Shown piece by piece: positions 31,419 to 42,221 of a stretch of 64,000 bases of DNA (position 1 is the stretch's first letter; each line of letters starts with the position of its first letter). The notes beneath the pieces were generated by a model. That model was not told where the DNA came from. It made no database searches and worked only from the letters and a program-made list of their open reading frames with translations. A program made the translations under genes and the position numbers. This DNA comes from Thermoleophilaceae bacterium. Its GTDB lineage: Bacteria; Actinomycetota; Thermoleophilia; Solirubrobacterales; Thermoleophilaceae. The DNA lies in the NCBI GenBank assembly GCA_030448005.1, contig JAUJNT010000001.1, positions 754,293 to 818,292 on the forward strand, given 5' to 3'.

Positions 31419-32867
31419 TCAACCGGGGGCGGCGCCGTCCACCCGTTCGAAGAGGGCCACCGACTCGATGTGGGGCGTCTGCGGGAACATGTCAACCGGT
31501 CGCACCGTGCGCAGCTCGTAACCGGCGTCCACGAGCTGGCGCGCGTTGGGCGCGAGCGTGGTGGGATTGCACGAGACGTACACGATGCGGCGGGCCTCGG
31601 CCTCGAGCACGCGGCGCACCACCTTCTGCGACAGGCCGGCGCGCGGCGGGTCGATCACTACCACGTCTGCCCTGCCCTCCTCCTCGAGGAGTGGGCGCAT
31701 CGCGGTCCGGATGTCGCCGGCGTAGAAGCGCGCGTTGTCGATGCCGTTGAGCTTGGCGTTCTCGATCGCGTCGGCCACCGCCCGCTCCACCATCTCGACG
31801 CCGATCACCTCGCGCGCGTTCAGGGAGAGCGCGAGGGCGATCGTGCCGATGCCGCAGTAGAGGTCGAAGACGCGTTCGCGCCCGGCCAGGCCGGCCAGCT
31901 CGGCTGCGGTGGTGTAGAGGCGCTCTGCCATCTCGGTGTTGGTCTGGAAGAAGGCGTCGGGTGAGATGCGAAAGCGCAGGCGCTCACCGGCGAGGTGGAG
32001 CTGCTCCTCGAGCGAGGTGCTTCCCTTGAGCGTCCGCGTCTTGCCCTCGCGCGTGGTCTCGGCAACGCCCTCGGTCTGGCTCCAGAGCACGCTGTCGGCC
32101 GGCACCGCCGCGGCCAGCTCGTCGGCGGGGAGGGGGCCCTTGCTCGTCACCAGCCGCGCCTGCAGCTGTCCGGTTCGCCTGCCCTCACGGACCACGAGGT
32201 TGCGCAGGTAGCCCTCGTGGGTCTCCCGGTCGTAGGGCGTGAGGCCCTGTTCGCGGCACCACTGGCGCACGGCCTCGCGCACCGCATCCACACGCTCGGA
32301 GGCCAGGATGTCCTCGTTCAGGTCGTCGATCAGGTCCCAGCGCCCCGCCCGGTGGAAGCCAAGCGTCAGCTCTCCGTCATCGGAGCTCCCGAACGAATAC
32401 TCCACGTTGTTGCGGTAGCGAAACGGCTCGAGAGCCGGCGTGATCGGCTCCACCGGCGGATCGGCGAAGCGGCCGAAGCGGGAGAGGGCGTCGCGGACCT
32501 GGTGCTCCTTCTCCTGGAGCTGTCGCTCGTAGGGGAGCACCTGCCACGGCGCTCCAGGATGGGGGGAGCGAGGCTCGATGCGCTCGGCGCTCGGCTCGAG
32601 CAGCTCCACCAGGCTCGCCTCGGCGAAGGAGCGCTTGGCCTTGCCCACCCGTGCGCGGACGCGGTCGCCGGGGACGGCGCCGCGCACGAAGACCACGAAT
32701 CCCTCGGCGCGGCCGACCCCCGCGCCGCCGTGGGCGAGCGAGTCGATCGTGACCTCGAGCTCCTCCCCTCGCCGGGGTCTCGGGCGCTGCACTGCTGCGG
32801 GGAAGGGATCGGTGCGGTGCTCACCCGATCGGCGATCGGGCTGCGCTCCTCCCGCGGTCTCTGGCAT
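31419..32867 (-). CDS. 23S rRNA (uracil-5-)-methyltransferase RlmD/TrmA-like, without Fe-S cysteines
   Basis: The 482-residue enzyme has an N-terminal TRAM domain (residues about 35-95, VTIDSLAHGGAGVGR), the SAM fold with FDLYCGIGTIALAL, the DPPRAG motif and the catalytic Cys in YVSCNPTTLAPN. These define the RlmC/RlmD/TrmA family that methylates uracil C5 in RNA. In RlmD a Cys-rich 4Fe-4S segment precedes the PYERQL block; here the same place reads SPHPGAPWQVLPYERQLQ without cysteine. The starts of this gene and the divergent peptidase gene are 22 nt apart. Confidence 0.9.
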   Translation of the reverse strand: MPETAGGAQPDRRSGEHRTDPFPAAVQRPRPRRGEELEVTIDSLAHGGAGVGRAEGFVVFVRGAVPGDRVRARVGKAKRSFAEASLVELLEPSAERIEPRSPHPGAPWQVLPYERQLQEKEHQVRDALSRFGRFADPPVEPITPALEPFRYRNNVEYSFGSSDDGELTLGFHRAGRWDLIDDLNEDILASERVDAVREAVRQWCREQGLTPYDRETHEGYLRNLVVREGRRTGQLQARLVTSKGPLPADELAAAVPADSVLWSQTEGVAETTREGKTRTLKGSTSLEEQLHLAGERLRFRISPDAFFQTNTEMAERLYTTAAELAGLAGRERVFDLYCGIGTIALALSLNAREVIGVEMVERAVADAIENAKLNGIDNARFYAGDIRTAMRPLLEEEGRADVVVIDPPRAGLSQKVVRRVLEAEARRIVYVSCNPTTLAPNARQLVDAGYELRTVRPVDMFPQTPHIESVALFERVDGAAPG

Positions 32868-32889
32868 CGCTCTATGCTCGCAGGCTCCC

Positions 32890-34353
32890 GTGGCGATCGA
32901 CCTGACCTCATACCGGCGCGAGGCCGAGGAGTTCCTGACCGCGATCGATCGCGAGTACTACCTGCACTTCTCGGGCCGGCAGGACGACTTCGAGATCGAG
33001 CCTATCTACGACCGCCACGCCGGACTCTTCTCTCGCGAGGCGGTGGATGGCCTGCGCGAGGCCTCCGCCCCGGCGGCGCTGGTGGAGTTCGCCACCCAGG
33101 GACACATCGGCCGGGAGACGAAGTCGCAGTCCGCCGAGCTGGCGCGCTGCGAGGCGGCGCTCGAGGTGGACTGGGACGGCGAGCGGATCCCGTTTCGCTC
33201 TGCCGCGGTCGTGCAGGCAAACGAACCGGATCCCGACCGCCGCGCACAGCTCGACGCCGCCCGCAACGAGCTGACCGAGTCCGCGCTGAACCCGCTCCTG
33301 CGAGAGCTGCTCGACACCTCGCACGCCCTCACGAGCGAGCTCGGCTGGCCTTCCAACGTGGCGATGTGCGAGGAGCTCTCCGGCATCGACCTGCGCGCGC
33401 TCGAGGCGCAAACCTCGGCTTTCCTCGCGGCCACGGACGAGAGCTACGAGCAGGTCGTGGAGCCACAGCTTCGCCGGCAGATAGGCCTCGGCTTCGGCGA
33501 GCTGCGCCGCTCGGACCTCCCCGCCTTCTTCCGCGCCCCGTCGCTCGATCCGGGCTTTCCCCAGGAGCGCCTGGTGCCAGTGTTGAGGGAGACGCTCGGC
33601 TCGATGGGCATCGACGTGGACGCCCAGCCCGGTGTGACGATCGACACCGAGAGCAGGCCCAAGAAGTCTCCGCGGGCGTTCTGTGCACCCGTGAGGGTGC
33701 CCGACGAGGTCTACCTGGTGATCGCTCCGGTGGGAGGCCGCGACGACTTCGCCGCGCTCTTTCACGAGGCCGGTCACACCGAGCACTACGCCCACGTGGA
33801 CGCGGCGCTTCCCTTCGAGGACCGCTACCTGGGCGACAACTCCGTGACGGAGGGCTTCGCGTTCCTGTTCGAGCACCTCGTGTCGAACCCCGAGTGGCTG
33901 AGCCGGCGGCTGGGCGTGGAGGACCCCTCGGCGATCGTCGAGCACAGCCGCGCCTCCAAGCTCGTCTTCCTGCGCCGGTACGCGGCAAAGCTCGCGTACG
34001 AGCTCGACCTGCACGCCGGCGAGCCGTTGGAGGGACTGGACCAGGTCTATGCCCGACGCCTGTCGCAGGCGCTCCACGTGGACTGGCCCACGAGCTCCTG
34101 GCTCGCCGATGTGGACGACTTCTTTTACGCGGCCCGCTACCTGCGTGCCTGGGCGCTCGAGACCCACACCCGAGCGGCCCTCTGCGAACGGTTCGGCCCG
34201 AGCTGGTTCGAGGACCCGCAGGCGGGCGCCTTCCTGCAGGAGCTGTGGCGCCGCGGCCAGGGCGCGGAGGGCGGCGAGGGGATACTCGCCGCGGTGGGGG
34301 GCACGGAGCTCGACTTCCAGGTGCTGCGCGAGGACCTCGGCGTAGCCGCCTGA
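32890..34353 (+). CDS. M3-type zinc metallopeptidase (oligoendopeptidase-like)
   Basis: The 487-residue alpha-helical protein has the zinc-binding HEAGH at residues 292-296 (LFHEAGHTEHY). The third ligand is probably in NSVTEGFAFLFEHL, about 25 residues later, as in thermolysin-like M3/M32 enzymes. Family similarity outside the motif is weak to my eye, so the subfamily is uncertain. There is no signal peptide; the protein should be cytoplasmic. The GTG start is chosen because TATGCT lies 11 nt upstream and the homologous helix (IDLTSYRREAEEFLTAI) begins there. Confidence 0.85.
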   Translation: MAIDLTSYRREAEEFLTAIDREYYLHFSGRQDDFEIEPIYDRHAGLFSREAVDGLREASAPAALVEFATQGHIGRETKSQSAELARCEAALEVDWDGERIPFRSAAVVQANEPDPDRRAQLDAARNELTESALNPLLRELLDTSHALTSELGWPSNVAMCEELSGIDLRALEAQTSAFLAATDESYEQVVEPQLRRQIGLGFGELRRSDLPAFFRAPSLDPGFPQERLVPVLRETLGSMGIDVDAQPGVTIDTESRPKKSPRAFCAPVRVPDEVYLVIAPVGGRDDFAALFHEAGHTEHYAHVDAALPFEDRYLGDNSVTEGFAFLFEHLVSNPEWLSRRLGVEDPSAIVEHSRASKLVFLRRYAAKLAYELDLHAGEPLEGLDQVYARRLSQALHVDWPTSSWLADVDDFFYAARYLRAWALETHTRAALCERFGPSWFEDPQAGAFLQELWRRGQGAEGGEGILAAVGGTELDFQVLREDLGVAA

Positions 34354-34424
34354 GCGCTCCCTGCGCTCAGCCAAGCTCCTCCTCGATCGGAGAGGCGCGC
34401 ATGGGCCTGCGCCGCGGTGTCGTC

Positions 34425-35264
34425 CTATCGCACGCCGAACGTGCCCATGACAGGGGCGTGGTCGGAGAGGCGCACGCGGAGGCCGCCCGGTTCGCGGACC
34501 TCGCGCTCTTCGGGGGGGAGCGCCCGGGGCGGCGCCATCACCTCGAGGTCACGAGCCAGCAGATGGTCGATCGACCCGGGCGCCGTCGGGGGCGCAAGGC
34601 CGTGGCGCTCGCGGAGATCGTCGAAGGCCGCCGGCTCGCGCGCGGGGCGCAGATTGAGGTCTCCCCCGAAGATCAGTGGCTCCTCACGCGCGAAGCGCAG
34701 GGCGTGTCCGGCGGCACGCAGCGCCTCGGCGTGGCCCGTTCCCGTCGAGGGCACGGACAGGTGCATGTTGGCCACCACCAACCGGCGCCCGTCGGGGGTC
34801 TGCACCCGGGCAAGCAACAGGCGGCGGCGTTCGGGCCGCTGCGCCAGCACGATGCGCTGCACCTCGACGATCCGGGCTGGGGCACGCACGAGGACGATGT
34901 TCGATCCTCCCTCGTTGGACGCGATCAGATCGGGGTTCCACTTGGCGGCCGCGGCGCGAACAGCGGCCGCCAGGTTGCGTGAGGTGAGAGCGCTGACGCC
35001 GCTCGCCCGGCAGCGGTTGCCGAGGGGCCCCAGCCAGCGCGGTGGCGCCTCCTGCAGAAGCGCCACCTGCCACTCCCAGCCCGCGAGCACCGCCGCGAAC
35101 TCCCGCAGCAACGGCGCGTTCACCTGCGCATGGGTTGCTCCTCGCTCGCTACTGCCAAGCAGCCTCGACCGCCATGTGGAGAGGGACTGCTCCGGCGGAT
35201 GGTCGCGTCCGTGGAAGAGGTTCCAAGTGAGCGCCCTGACTACGATCCCCCGGTGACTCGCCAT
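34425..35264 (-). CDS. Endonuclease/exonuclease/phosphatase (EEP) family protein
   Basis: The protein of 279 residues starts MASHRGIVVRALTWNLFHGRD. EEP residues are visible: the Asn in TWNLFHG, Glu in ALLQEAP, the RLVVANMHLSV block, the GGDLNLRP pair (Asp and Asn) and the terminal SDHAPV with catalytic His. Members cut nucleic acids or phosphoesters using magnesium; the substrate is unknown. Its start region overlaps the divergent argF start by about 12 nt, so the two genes share their regulatory region. Confidence 0.85.
   Translation of the reverse strand: MASHRGIVVRALTWNLFHGRDHPPEQSLSTWRSRLLGSSERGATHAQVNAPLLREFAAVLAGWEWQVALLQEAPPRWLGPLGNRCRASGVSALTSRNLAAAVRAAAAKWNPDLIASNEGGSNIVLVRAPARIVEVQRIVLAQRPERRRLLLARVQTPDGRRLVVANMHLSVPSTGTGHAEALRAAGHALRFAREEPLIFGGDLNLRPAREPAAFDDLRERHGLAPPTAPGSIDHLLARDLEVMAPPRALPPEEREVREPGGLRVRLSDHAPVMGTFGVR
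35241..35246 (+). promoter_or_regulatory. Probable leaderless -10 element (TACGAT) of argF
   Basis: TACGAT is followed by 6 nt and the GTG chosen as the argF start. It lies inside the opposite-strand EEP gene. Confidence 0.45.
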
Positions 35265-36134
35265 TTCCTGACCGGGGAGGAGCTTACGAGCGACGAGCTG
35301 GCCACGCTGCTGGACCGCGCGCTCGAGCTGAAGGCCGACCGCGCCGCCTCCACTGCGCTCGCGGGGCGCAGCGTGGCGCTGGTGTTCGAGCGTCCATCCA
35401 CCCGCACCCGGGTGTCCTTTGAGGTGGGGGTGCACGAGCTCGGCGGCCATGCGGTGGTGCTGCGCGGCGATGAGCTGCAGCTCTCGCGCGGGGAGTCCGC
35501 GCGCGACACGGCGCTCGTGCTGTCGCGCTTTGTGGCGGGCATAGCGGTCCGGACAGGTCCCCACGAGGTGGTTCAGGAGCTGGCCGAGCACGCATCGGTG
35601 CCCGTGATCAACATGCTCACGCGTGAGCACCACCCGTGCCAGGTGCTGGCCGACCTGCTCACGCTGCGCGAGCGCTTCGGGCAGCTCGACGGGTTGAGGC
35701 TGGCCTACGTGGGCGACGGCAACAACGTGACCCGCTCGCTCATGGTGATGGGCGCAAACGCGGGCGTGGAGGTGGCCGTGGCCACACCGGCCGAGCTGGC
35801 GCCGCGGGAGGTGCCCACCGGCGCGCTGCTCACCGAGGACCCCGCGGAGGCGGCCGAGGGGGCCAACGCCCTCTACACCGACGTGTGGGTGAGCATGGAC
35901 GACGACCCCGCCTCGGCGGAGAGTCGGCGCGAGCTGCTCGAGCCCTACCGGCTCGACGAGCGGCTGCTCGGGCGGGGTGCAGCCGGGGCCGTGGCCCTCC
36001 ACTGCCTGCCCGCCCATCCGGGGGACGAGATCGCCCCGGGGGTGCTCTACGGCCCGCGCTCCGCGGTGTGGGACCAGGCAGAGAACCGGCTACACGCCCA
36101 GAAGGCGCTGATGGAGCTCCTACTCGGGGAGTGA
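35253..36134 (+). CDS. argF: Ornithine carbamoyltransferase
   Basis: ArgF makes citrulline from ornithine and carbamoyl phosphate in arginine synthesis. The carbamoyl-phosphate loop FERPSTRTRVSFE, the GDELQLSRGES block, HHPCQVLADLLT and the C-terminal HCLPAHPGDE are present. The 293-residue protein is near the family length. The frame is open to 35130, but the GTG at 35253 gives the natural N-terminus (MTRHFLTGEELT) and fits the TACGAT spacing. No other arginine gene is nearby. ORF length and the HCLP motif exclude aspartate carbamoyltransferase. Confidence 0.94.
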   Translation: MTRHFLTGEELTSDELATLLDRALELKADRAASTALAGRSVALVFERPSTRTRVSFEVGVHELGGHAVVLRGDELQLSRGESARDTALVLSRFVAGIAVRTGPHEVVQELAEHASVPVINMLTREHHPCQVLADLLTLRERFGQLDGLRLAYVGDGNNVTRSLMVMGANAGVEVAVATPAELAPREVPTGALLTEDPAEAAEGANALYTDVWVSMDDDPASAESRRELLEPYRLDERLLGRGAAGAVALHCLPAHPGDEIAPGVLYGPRSAVWDQAENRLHAQKALMELLLGE

Positions 36135-36179
36135 GCCCCCTCAGGCTACGCTTCCCACACCCACGACCAGGAGACTCCG

Positions 36180-36593
36180 ATGAACAGATGTCAAGCGCTG
36201 CTCCTCTCCTGTCTCGCCCTGCTTCTCCTCCCCGTCTCGGGCTGCGGCGGTGACGACGGAGGCGACGGCGGCAGCGCCGAGACCACGACCGAGCAGCAGC
36301 CGGCCGAGGAGAACACCGGCGGCGCCGAGCCCGGAGGCGCGGTCACGGTGAGCATGAAGAACACCCTCTTCGTGCCGATGGACGTGAAGGTCAAGGTGGG
36401 CGACACGATCGAGTGGACGAACGACGATCCGTTCCCCCACACGGTCACCAAGTCGGGTGGCCCGGGCCCGAAGTTCGACTCCGGGACGGTTGGCGGAGGC
36501 GAGACCTACGAGCAGAAGTTCACCAAGGCGGGCAAGATCGACTACGTCTGCACGATCCACCCACGCCAGGTCGGAACGATTACTGTTGAATGA
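36180..36593 (+). CDS. Cupredoxin-like (plastocyanin/azurin family) lipoprotein
   Basis: The 137-residue exported protein has a lipobox (LLLPVSGC) followed by an acidic Gly/Asp/Glu-rich linker. The blue-copper fold starts near residue 55 (VTVSMKNTLFVPMDV). Type 1 copper ligands are His in PFPHTV, and Cys and His in YVCTIHPRQVG; the usual axial Met appears absent or replaced by Gln. It probably shuttles electrons outside the cell membrane. AGGAG lies 6 nt before the ATG. Confidence 0.88.
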   Translation: MNRCQALLLSCLALLLLPVSGCGGDDGGDGGSAETTTEQQPAEENTGGAEPGGAVTVSMKNTLFVPMDVKVKVGDTIEWTNDDPFPHTVTKSGGPGPKFDSGTVGGGETYEQKFTKAGKIDYVCTIHPRQVGTITVE

Positions 36594-36660
36594 CGCCGGT
36601 CGGGTTCGGGTGGCCCCCTGCTCGGACCCGACCGACCCATTTGCGGAATGGGGACCGCGC

Positions 36661-38165
<1,505 letters not shown>

Positions 38166-38169
<4 letters not shown>

Positions 38170-39344
38170 GCCACCCGCGAGGAGTCGAAGCGGCCGGGAT
38201 GAAACGGGCGCAGCGCCTCAGGCGGGGGAGCCCCGCGAAGGAGGTGCACGACCGTCCGCGCGGTGAGCGGTGCCAGCAGCACGCCGTTGCGATAGTGGCC
38301 GGTGGCCCACAGCAAGCCGTCGGCATCGCCCGGGCCGATGGCCGGCGCGTTGTCGGGCGTGCCCGGCCGAAGGCCGGCACGGGCGCAGAGCAGCTCGAGC
38401 TCCCCGACCTCCGGCAGGACCTCCCAGGCGGCCTCGAGAAGGCGAAAGACCGCGTCGGCGGTGACCGCGGTGTCGAAGCCCTGCTCCTCGACGGTCGCTC
38501 CGATGACAACGTGGGCGCCGTCTTCCGCCGCCGCCCGGCCACGGGTGACGATGTAGCAGCGCGGGGTCCGGACGATCCGCCGCGCCGGTGGCGAGTGCCC
38601 CGCTCGCACCCGCAGCTCGAGCAGCTGCCCCTTCACCGGGCGCACCGCCGGCCCACCGCCCTCCGGGGCAAGGCCGCCCCGTGCGCTCCAGGCGCCCGCG
38701 GCCACCAGGACGGTGCGGGCGCCTGCCCGCCGTCCGTCGACCGTGCGCACCCCCTCCACGCGGCCGCCGGCCGTGTCGAGCGAGGCCACCTCGGCGCTGG
38801 TGATCAGCTCGCCACCGGCGCGCTCTAGCGCGGCGACGAGCGCGCGCACCACCGCGCGCGGGTCCACGTGACCATCTTGCGGGGCGAGGATCGCGCCGCC
38901 CACCCGCGGCGCCAGACCGGGCTCCAGCTCCCGGCACTGGCGCGCCGTGAGCCACGAAGCGTCGAGGCCGAGCTGGCGCTGGAAGTCGTGGAGCCTGCGC
39001 AGCTCCTCGGTGTCGTCGCGGTCGGCGGCCACCACGAGCGCGCCGTCGTCGGCGTACCCGGTGGACAGCCCCGTGAGCTCCTCGAGCTCGGCGGCAAAGC
39101 CGCTCCACAGCTCGCGTCCGGCCAGGTTGAGCTCGAGCAGCGACTCTTCGCCGAAGTCGGCCTCGGTCACGGGCGCGAGCATTCCCGCGGCCACCCCGGA
39201 GGCGCCCGCTCCCGGCCCGTCACGTTCGAGCACCAGCACCGACATGCCCGCCTGCGCTGCCCGCCAGGCGCATGCCAGGCCGACGACACCCGCGCCGATC
39301 ACCACGAGGTCATAGGGGCTGCGCCTGGGCGTCTGTGTGTCCAC
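38166..39344 (-). CDS. thiO: Glycine oxidase ThiO
   Basis: This FAD-dependent amine oxidase supplies dehydroglycine for thiazole. The FAD-binding motif is YDLVVIGAGVVGLACAW, then GASGVAAGMLAPVTEAD, the DAO-family segment ILAPQDGHVDPRAVV and the C-terminal GLLWATGHYRNGVLLAPLT. I place the start at the GTG at 39344 (MDTQTPRRS, 392 residues). The upstream in-frame ATG lies inside the conserved TPP riboswitch core, and GGAGG sits 8-9 nt before the GTG at the riboswitch 3' edge. Confidence 0.93.
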
Positions 39345-39440
39345 TTGCTCTGCCTCCGCCGGCATTACCCGGATCAGGTTCCACGGTCGGCGGCCCTCGA
39401 GCCGCCCTCTCAGCCGGGTGTGCCCGGCTCCCGTTGCTCG
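39345..39440 (-). promoter_or_regulatory. TPP riboswitch (THI element) controlling thiO-thiS-thiG
   Basis: Read on the minus strand the conserved THI blocks occur in order: CGGGAGCC...GGCTGAGAGGG, a variable stem, then GAACCTGATCCGGGTAATGCC and GGCGGAGG. CTGAGA and the GAACCTGAT / GGTAATGCC parts form the TPP pocket. The 3' end carries GGAGG, the ribosome binding site of thiO, so TPP binding should hide it and repress translation. Confidence 0.93.
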
Positions 39441-39446
39441 ACATGA

Positions 39447-39452
39447 ATGTTA
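39447..39452 (-). promoter_or_regulatory. Possible -10 element (TAACAT) of the riboswitch transcript
   Basis: TAACAT on the minus strand ends 7 nt before the inferred 5' end of the riboswitch. It overlaps the first codons of the divergent thiE frame if the ATG at 39443 were used. Confidence 0.4.
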
Positions 39453-39472
39453 CGCCTGCCAGGATCCGTGTC

Positions 39473-40135
39473 GTGAAGAGCTCTGTGGACCGGCGCGCGC
39501 GCCTTGCCGAGGCGCGCCTCTACCTGGTGACCGAGGGGGCGACCGACCCCGGCGTGCTGCGGGCGGCGATGGAGGGCGGCGTGGACATGCTCCAGCTGCG
39601 CGACCCCGCGGCGAGCGATGACGAGCTGCTGGCCGCGGCGGCCCTCTTTCGGACCCTCTGCGACGAGCACGGCGCCCTGCTGTGGCTGAACGACCGCCCC
39701 GATCTGGCGCTGTGCGCGCACGCCGACGGCGTGCACCTCGGTCAGGAGGACATGCCGGTCGGCCGGGCAAGGGAGCTGGTCGGGGACGACGTGCTGATCG
39801 GGCTCTCGACCCATTCGCCCGAGCAGCTCGAGGCGGGGGTGAGAGCCGGCGCCGATCAGCTGAGCGTGGGTCCGGTGTGGGAGACGCCCACCAAGCCCGG
39901 CCGCCCGGCAGCGGGGCTCGGCTACCTGCGACACGCGGCGCGCAGGGAGCCGCCCGTGCCGTGGTTTGCGATCGGCGGCATCGACAGGCGCAACGTTGGA
40001 GAGGTCGTGGCGGCGGGTGCCCAGCGCGCCGTGGTGGTACGCGCCGTGCGCGACGCACCGGACCCCAGGGCCGCCGCGTCTGCTCTGCGCGCCGCGCTGC
40101 TCGAGGGAAGGAGCACCGTTGGCGCAGCGCAGTAG
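39473..40135 (+). CDS. thiE: Thiamine-phosphate synthase
   Basis: ThiE couples HMP pyrophosphate and thiazole phosphate. The 220-residue barrel contains [69 protein letters not shown] and [11 protein letters not shown], all expected. The GTG at 39473 ([15 protein letters not shown]) has AGGA eight bases upstream and avoids overlap with the opposite promoter; ATG at 39443 is the alternative. It is divergent from the riboswitch-controlled thiO operon and has no THI element of its own. Confidence 0.93.
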   Translation: MKSSVDRRARLAEARLYLVTEGATDPGVLRAAMEGGVDMLQLRDPAASDDELLAAAALFRTLCDEHGALLWLNDRPDLALCAHADGVHLGQEDMPVGRARELVGDDVLIGLSTHSPEQLEAGVRAGADQLSVGPVWETPTKPGRPAAGLGYLRHAARREPPVPWFAIGGIDRRNVGEVVAAGAQRAVVVRAVRDAPDPRAAASALRAALLEGRSTVGAAQ

Positions 40136-40730
40136 CCGCAGGCGCCGCAAGGAGCGGCGGCGCGCGGGCGGCGCGGGGGAACCCGCCGAGGAAATGTCAC
40201 GCGCGGCCGGCGGAGGAGGGGAATCCGCCGAGGGGGTGCCGCCCGAGCGCACGCACTCGGCGCACGCGAACACGGAGGGCGACGACGTCGTGGCCCGCGG
40301 CTATGCCCGCGGGCGCGCCCGCACCGAGGCGGCCCGCGCCGCCCTCGAGCCGCTCGCCGAAGGTGAGCGCCCCACGGCCGTCACGGTCGGGGCGCTCGTG
40401 GCGGCGACACTGGCCCTGGCCGAGGCGGTGTCTTTCGCGCTCGGCTACTCGCCCGGCGAGAACGGGCGGATCGTCCGCAGCGTGCTCGTGGTGGGGCTCC
40501 TGGGCGTGATGGCCTGGGGGATGTGGAGAGCGCGCTACTGGGCGATCCTCGGGATGCACACGCTCCTCGCGATCACGATCGTCTACGCGTCGGCTGCCGC
40601 CATGTTCGCCGCCAACTTGAGAGCGGTCGTGCTGGTGATCGCCATCATCGCACCCGCGGGGGCCCTGTTCTGGTTCCTCGTGAAGGCGATGGCCCGCATC
40701 CGGATGCCCGAGCGGCCGGGTGCCCAATAG
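40119..40730 (+). CDS. Membrane protein with arginine-rich N-terminus
   Basis: The 203-residue protein starts from TTG ([18 protein letters not shown]); AGGAG lies 6 nt upstream and decides the start, which overlaps the thiE end by 17 nt. A charged, Gly/Glu-rich linker of about 85 residues is followed by four hydrophobic helices ([51 protein letters not shown] and [17 protein letters not shown]). The function is unknown. It may be translated with thiE. Confidence 0.78.
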   Translation: MAQRSSRRRRKERRRAGGAGEPAEEMSRAAGGGGESAEGVPPERTHSAHANTEGDDVVARGYARGRARTEAARAALEPLAEGERPTAVTVGALVAATLALAEAVSFALGYSPGENGRIVRSVLVVGLLGVMAWGMWRARYWAILGMHTLLAITIVYASAAAMFAANLRAVVLVIAIIAPAGALFWFLVKAMARIRMPERPGAQ

Positions 40731-40801
40731 GAGGGCGCCCAGCCCGCTACCGCCGCGGGAGGAGCCCGGTCGTTGATCGGGCGAGCACCGCACCGATGCC
40801 A

Positions 40802-40807
40802 TAGGCT
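40802..40807 (+). promoter_or_regulatory. Probable leaderless -10 element (TAGGCT) of lpdA
   Basis: TAGGCT, 6 nt, then the GTG start of lpdA. No Shine-Dalgarno sequence precedes the GTG. Confidence 0.5.
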
Positions 40808-40813
40808 CGGAGC

Positions 40814-42196
40814 GTGCCCGCAAGCAAGTACGACTGCATCGTCATCGGCTCGGGCCCCGGGGGCTACGTGGCCGCCATCCGAGCCGCACAGCTCGGCATG
40901 AAGACCGCGGTGGTGGAGAAGGGCAGCGTCGGGGGCCGCTGCCTCAACGAGGCCTGCATCCCGGCCAAGGCGATCCTGCGAGTGGCCGACGTGTACGCCG
41001 AGGTCACCGACGCCGAGAGCTTCGGGATCACCGCCTCGGGCGTCGAGTTCGACTTCGGCGGCGCGGTTCGCCACCGCGACAGGGTGATCAAGACGCTGAC
41101 GGGCGGCGTGGCCATGCTGTTCGAGAAGAACGGGATCGACCTGATCGACGGTTTCGGATCGGTCACCGACGATGCGAACGTGAAGGTGGGCGGGTCCTTC
41201 GACGGCTCGGAGATCGAGGCGGACACCGTGGTGCTTGCCTGCGGCTCTGTGCCCCGCCCGGTGGCCGGCCTGCAGTTCGGCGGGCGGATCCGCGACACCG
41301 CCGCCACCTGGCTGGCCGACGAGCAGCCGAAGCGGCTGGCCGTGATCGGCGCCGGGGCATCCGGCACGGAGGTGGCCTCGGCCTTCGGGCGGCTCGGCAC
41401 GGAGGTGCTGCTGCTCGAGGCCCTCGATCAGATCGTGCCGCTCGAGGATGTGGACATCGCCCGCGCCTGCGCGCGCGAGATCGCCAAGCAGAACGTGCAG
41501 GTGGTGACCGGAGCCGACGTCCAGAGCGTGGAGGACACCGGCGAGTCGGTGAGGATCACGATGGGCGACGAGACCCACGAGGTCGACCTCGTGTGCATCG
41601 CCGCCGGACGTGGCGCCGACGTGGAGGGCCTGGGGCTGGAGGACGCCGGCGTGAAGGTCGGCGAGCGCGGCCTGATCGAGGTGGACGGCGCGATGCGCAC
41701 CTCGCTCGAGGGCGTGTACGCCATCGGCGACATCGTTCCCGGGCCGGCGCTGGCACACAAGGCCTCAGACGAGGGTGTCATCGCCGTCGAGGACGCCGCC
41801 GGGCTCGAGACCCATCGGATCGACTACCCGTTCGTGCCGCGCGTGACGTTCTGCATGCCCCAGATCGCCTCCTTCGGGCTCACCGAGGCGCAGGCGCGCG
41901 AGGCGGGGCACGAGGTGGTGGTCGGCAAGGTGCCGATGGGCGCCGTCGGAGCCCCCACCGTCTATGGCGAGCGCGGCGGCATGATCAAGCTCGTGGGTGA
42001 CAAGCGCTACGGCGAGCTGCTCGGCGGTCACATCGTGTCGGCCAAGGCGGCCGACCTGATCCAGGAGCTCGTGGTGGCCCACGACCTCGAGGGCGGCTAC
42101 GCGGAGGTGGCCCGCTCCATCCATCCCCATCCGGCATTCGCGGAGGCCGTGCTGGAGGCGGCGCGCGCGACCGACGGCTGGCTCATCCACGGCTGA
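40814..42196 (+). CDS. lpdA: Dihydrolipoamide dehydrogenase (E3)
   Basis: This flavoprotein re-oxidises the lipoyl groups of 2-oxoacid dehydrogenase E2. The 460 residues show the FAD motif YDCIVIGSGPGGYVAAIRAA, the redox disulfide GRCLNEACIPAKA, the NAD-binding motif LAVIGAGASGTEVA, the second FAD block GVYAIGDIVPGP and the dimer-interface HPHPAFAEAV with the catalytic His-Glu. It stands apart from the E1/E2 operons at 47.5 and 60.8 kb and is the only E3 in the window, so it probably serves both. Confidence 0.95.
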   Translation: MPASKYDCIVIGSGPGGYVAAIRAAQLGMKTAVVEKGSVGGRCLNEACIPAKAILRVADVYAEVTDAESFGITASGVEFDFGGAVRHRDRVIKTLTGGVAMLFEKNGIDLIDGFGSVTDDANVKVGGSFDGSEIEADTVVLACGSVPRPVAGLQFGGRIRDTAATWLADEQPKRLAVIGAGASGTEVASAFGRLGTEVLLLEALDQIVPLEDVDIARACAREIAKQNVQVVTGADVQSVEDTGESVRITMGDETHEVDLVCIAAGRGADVEGLGLEDAGVKVGERGLIEVDGAMRTSLEGVYAIGDIVPGPALAHKASDEGVIAVEDAAGLETHRIDYPFVPRVTFCMPQIASFGLTEAQAREAGHEVVVGKVPMGAVGAPTVYGERGGMIKLVGDKRYGELLGGHIVSAKAADLIQELVVAHDLEGGYAEVARSIHPHPAFAEAVLEAARATDGWLIHG

Positions 42197-42221
42197 GCCG
42201 GCGAGGCAGCACAGGCCGAGG

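Noticed and set aside
31995..34982. 995-codon plus-strand open frame
   Set aside because: It shadows the methyltransferase, peptidase and EEP genes in the wrong frame; its product is Arg/Gly/Ala low complexity.
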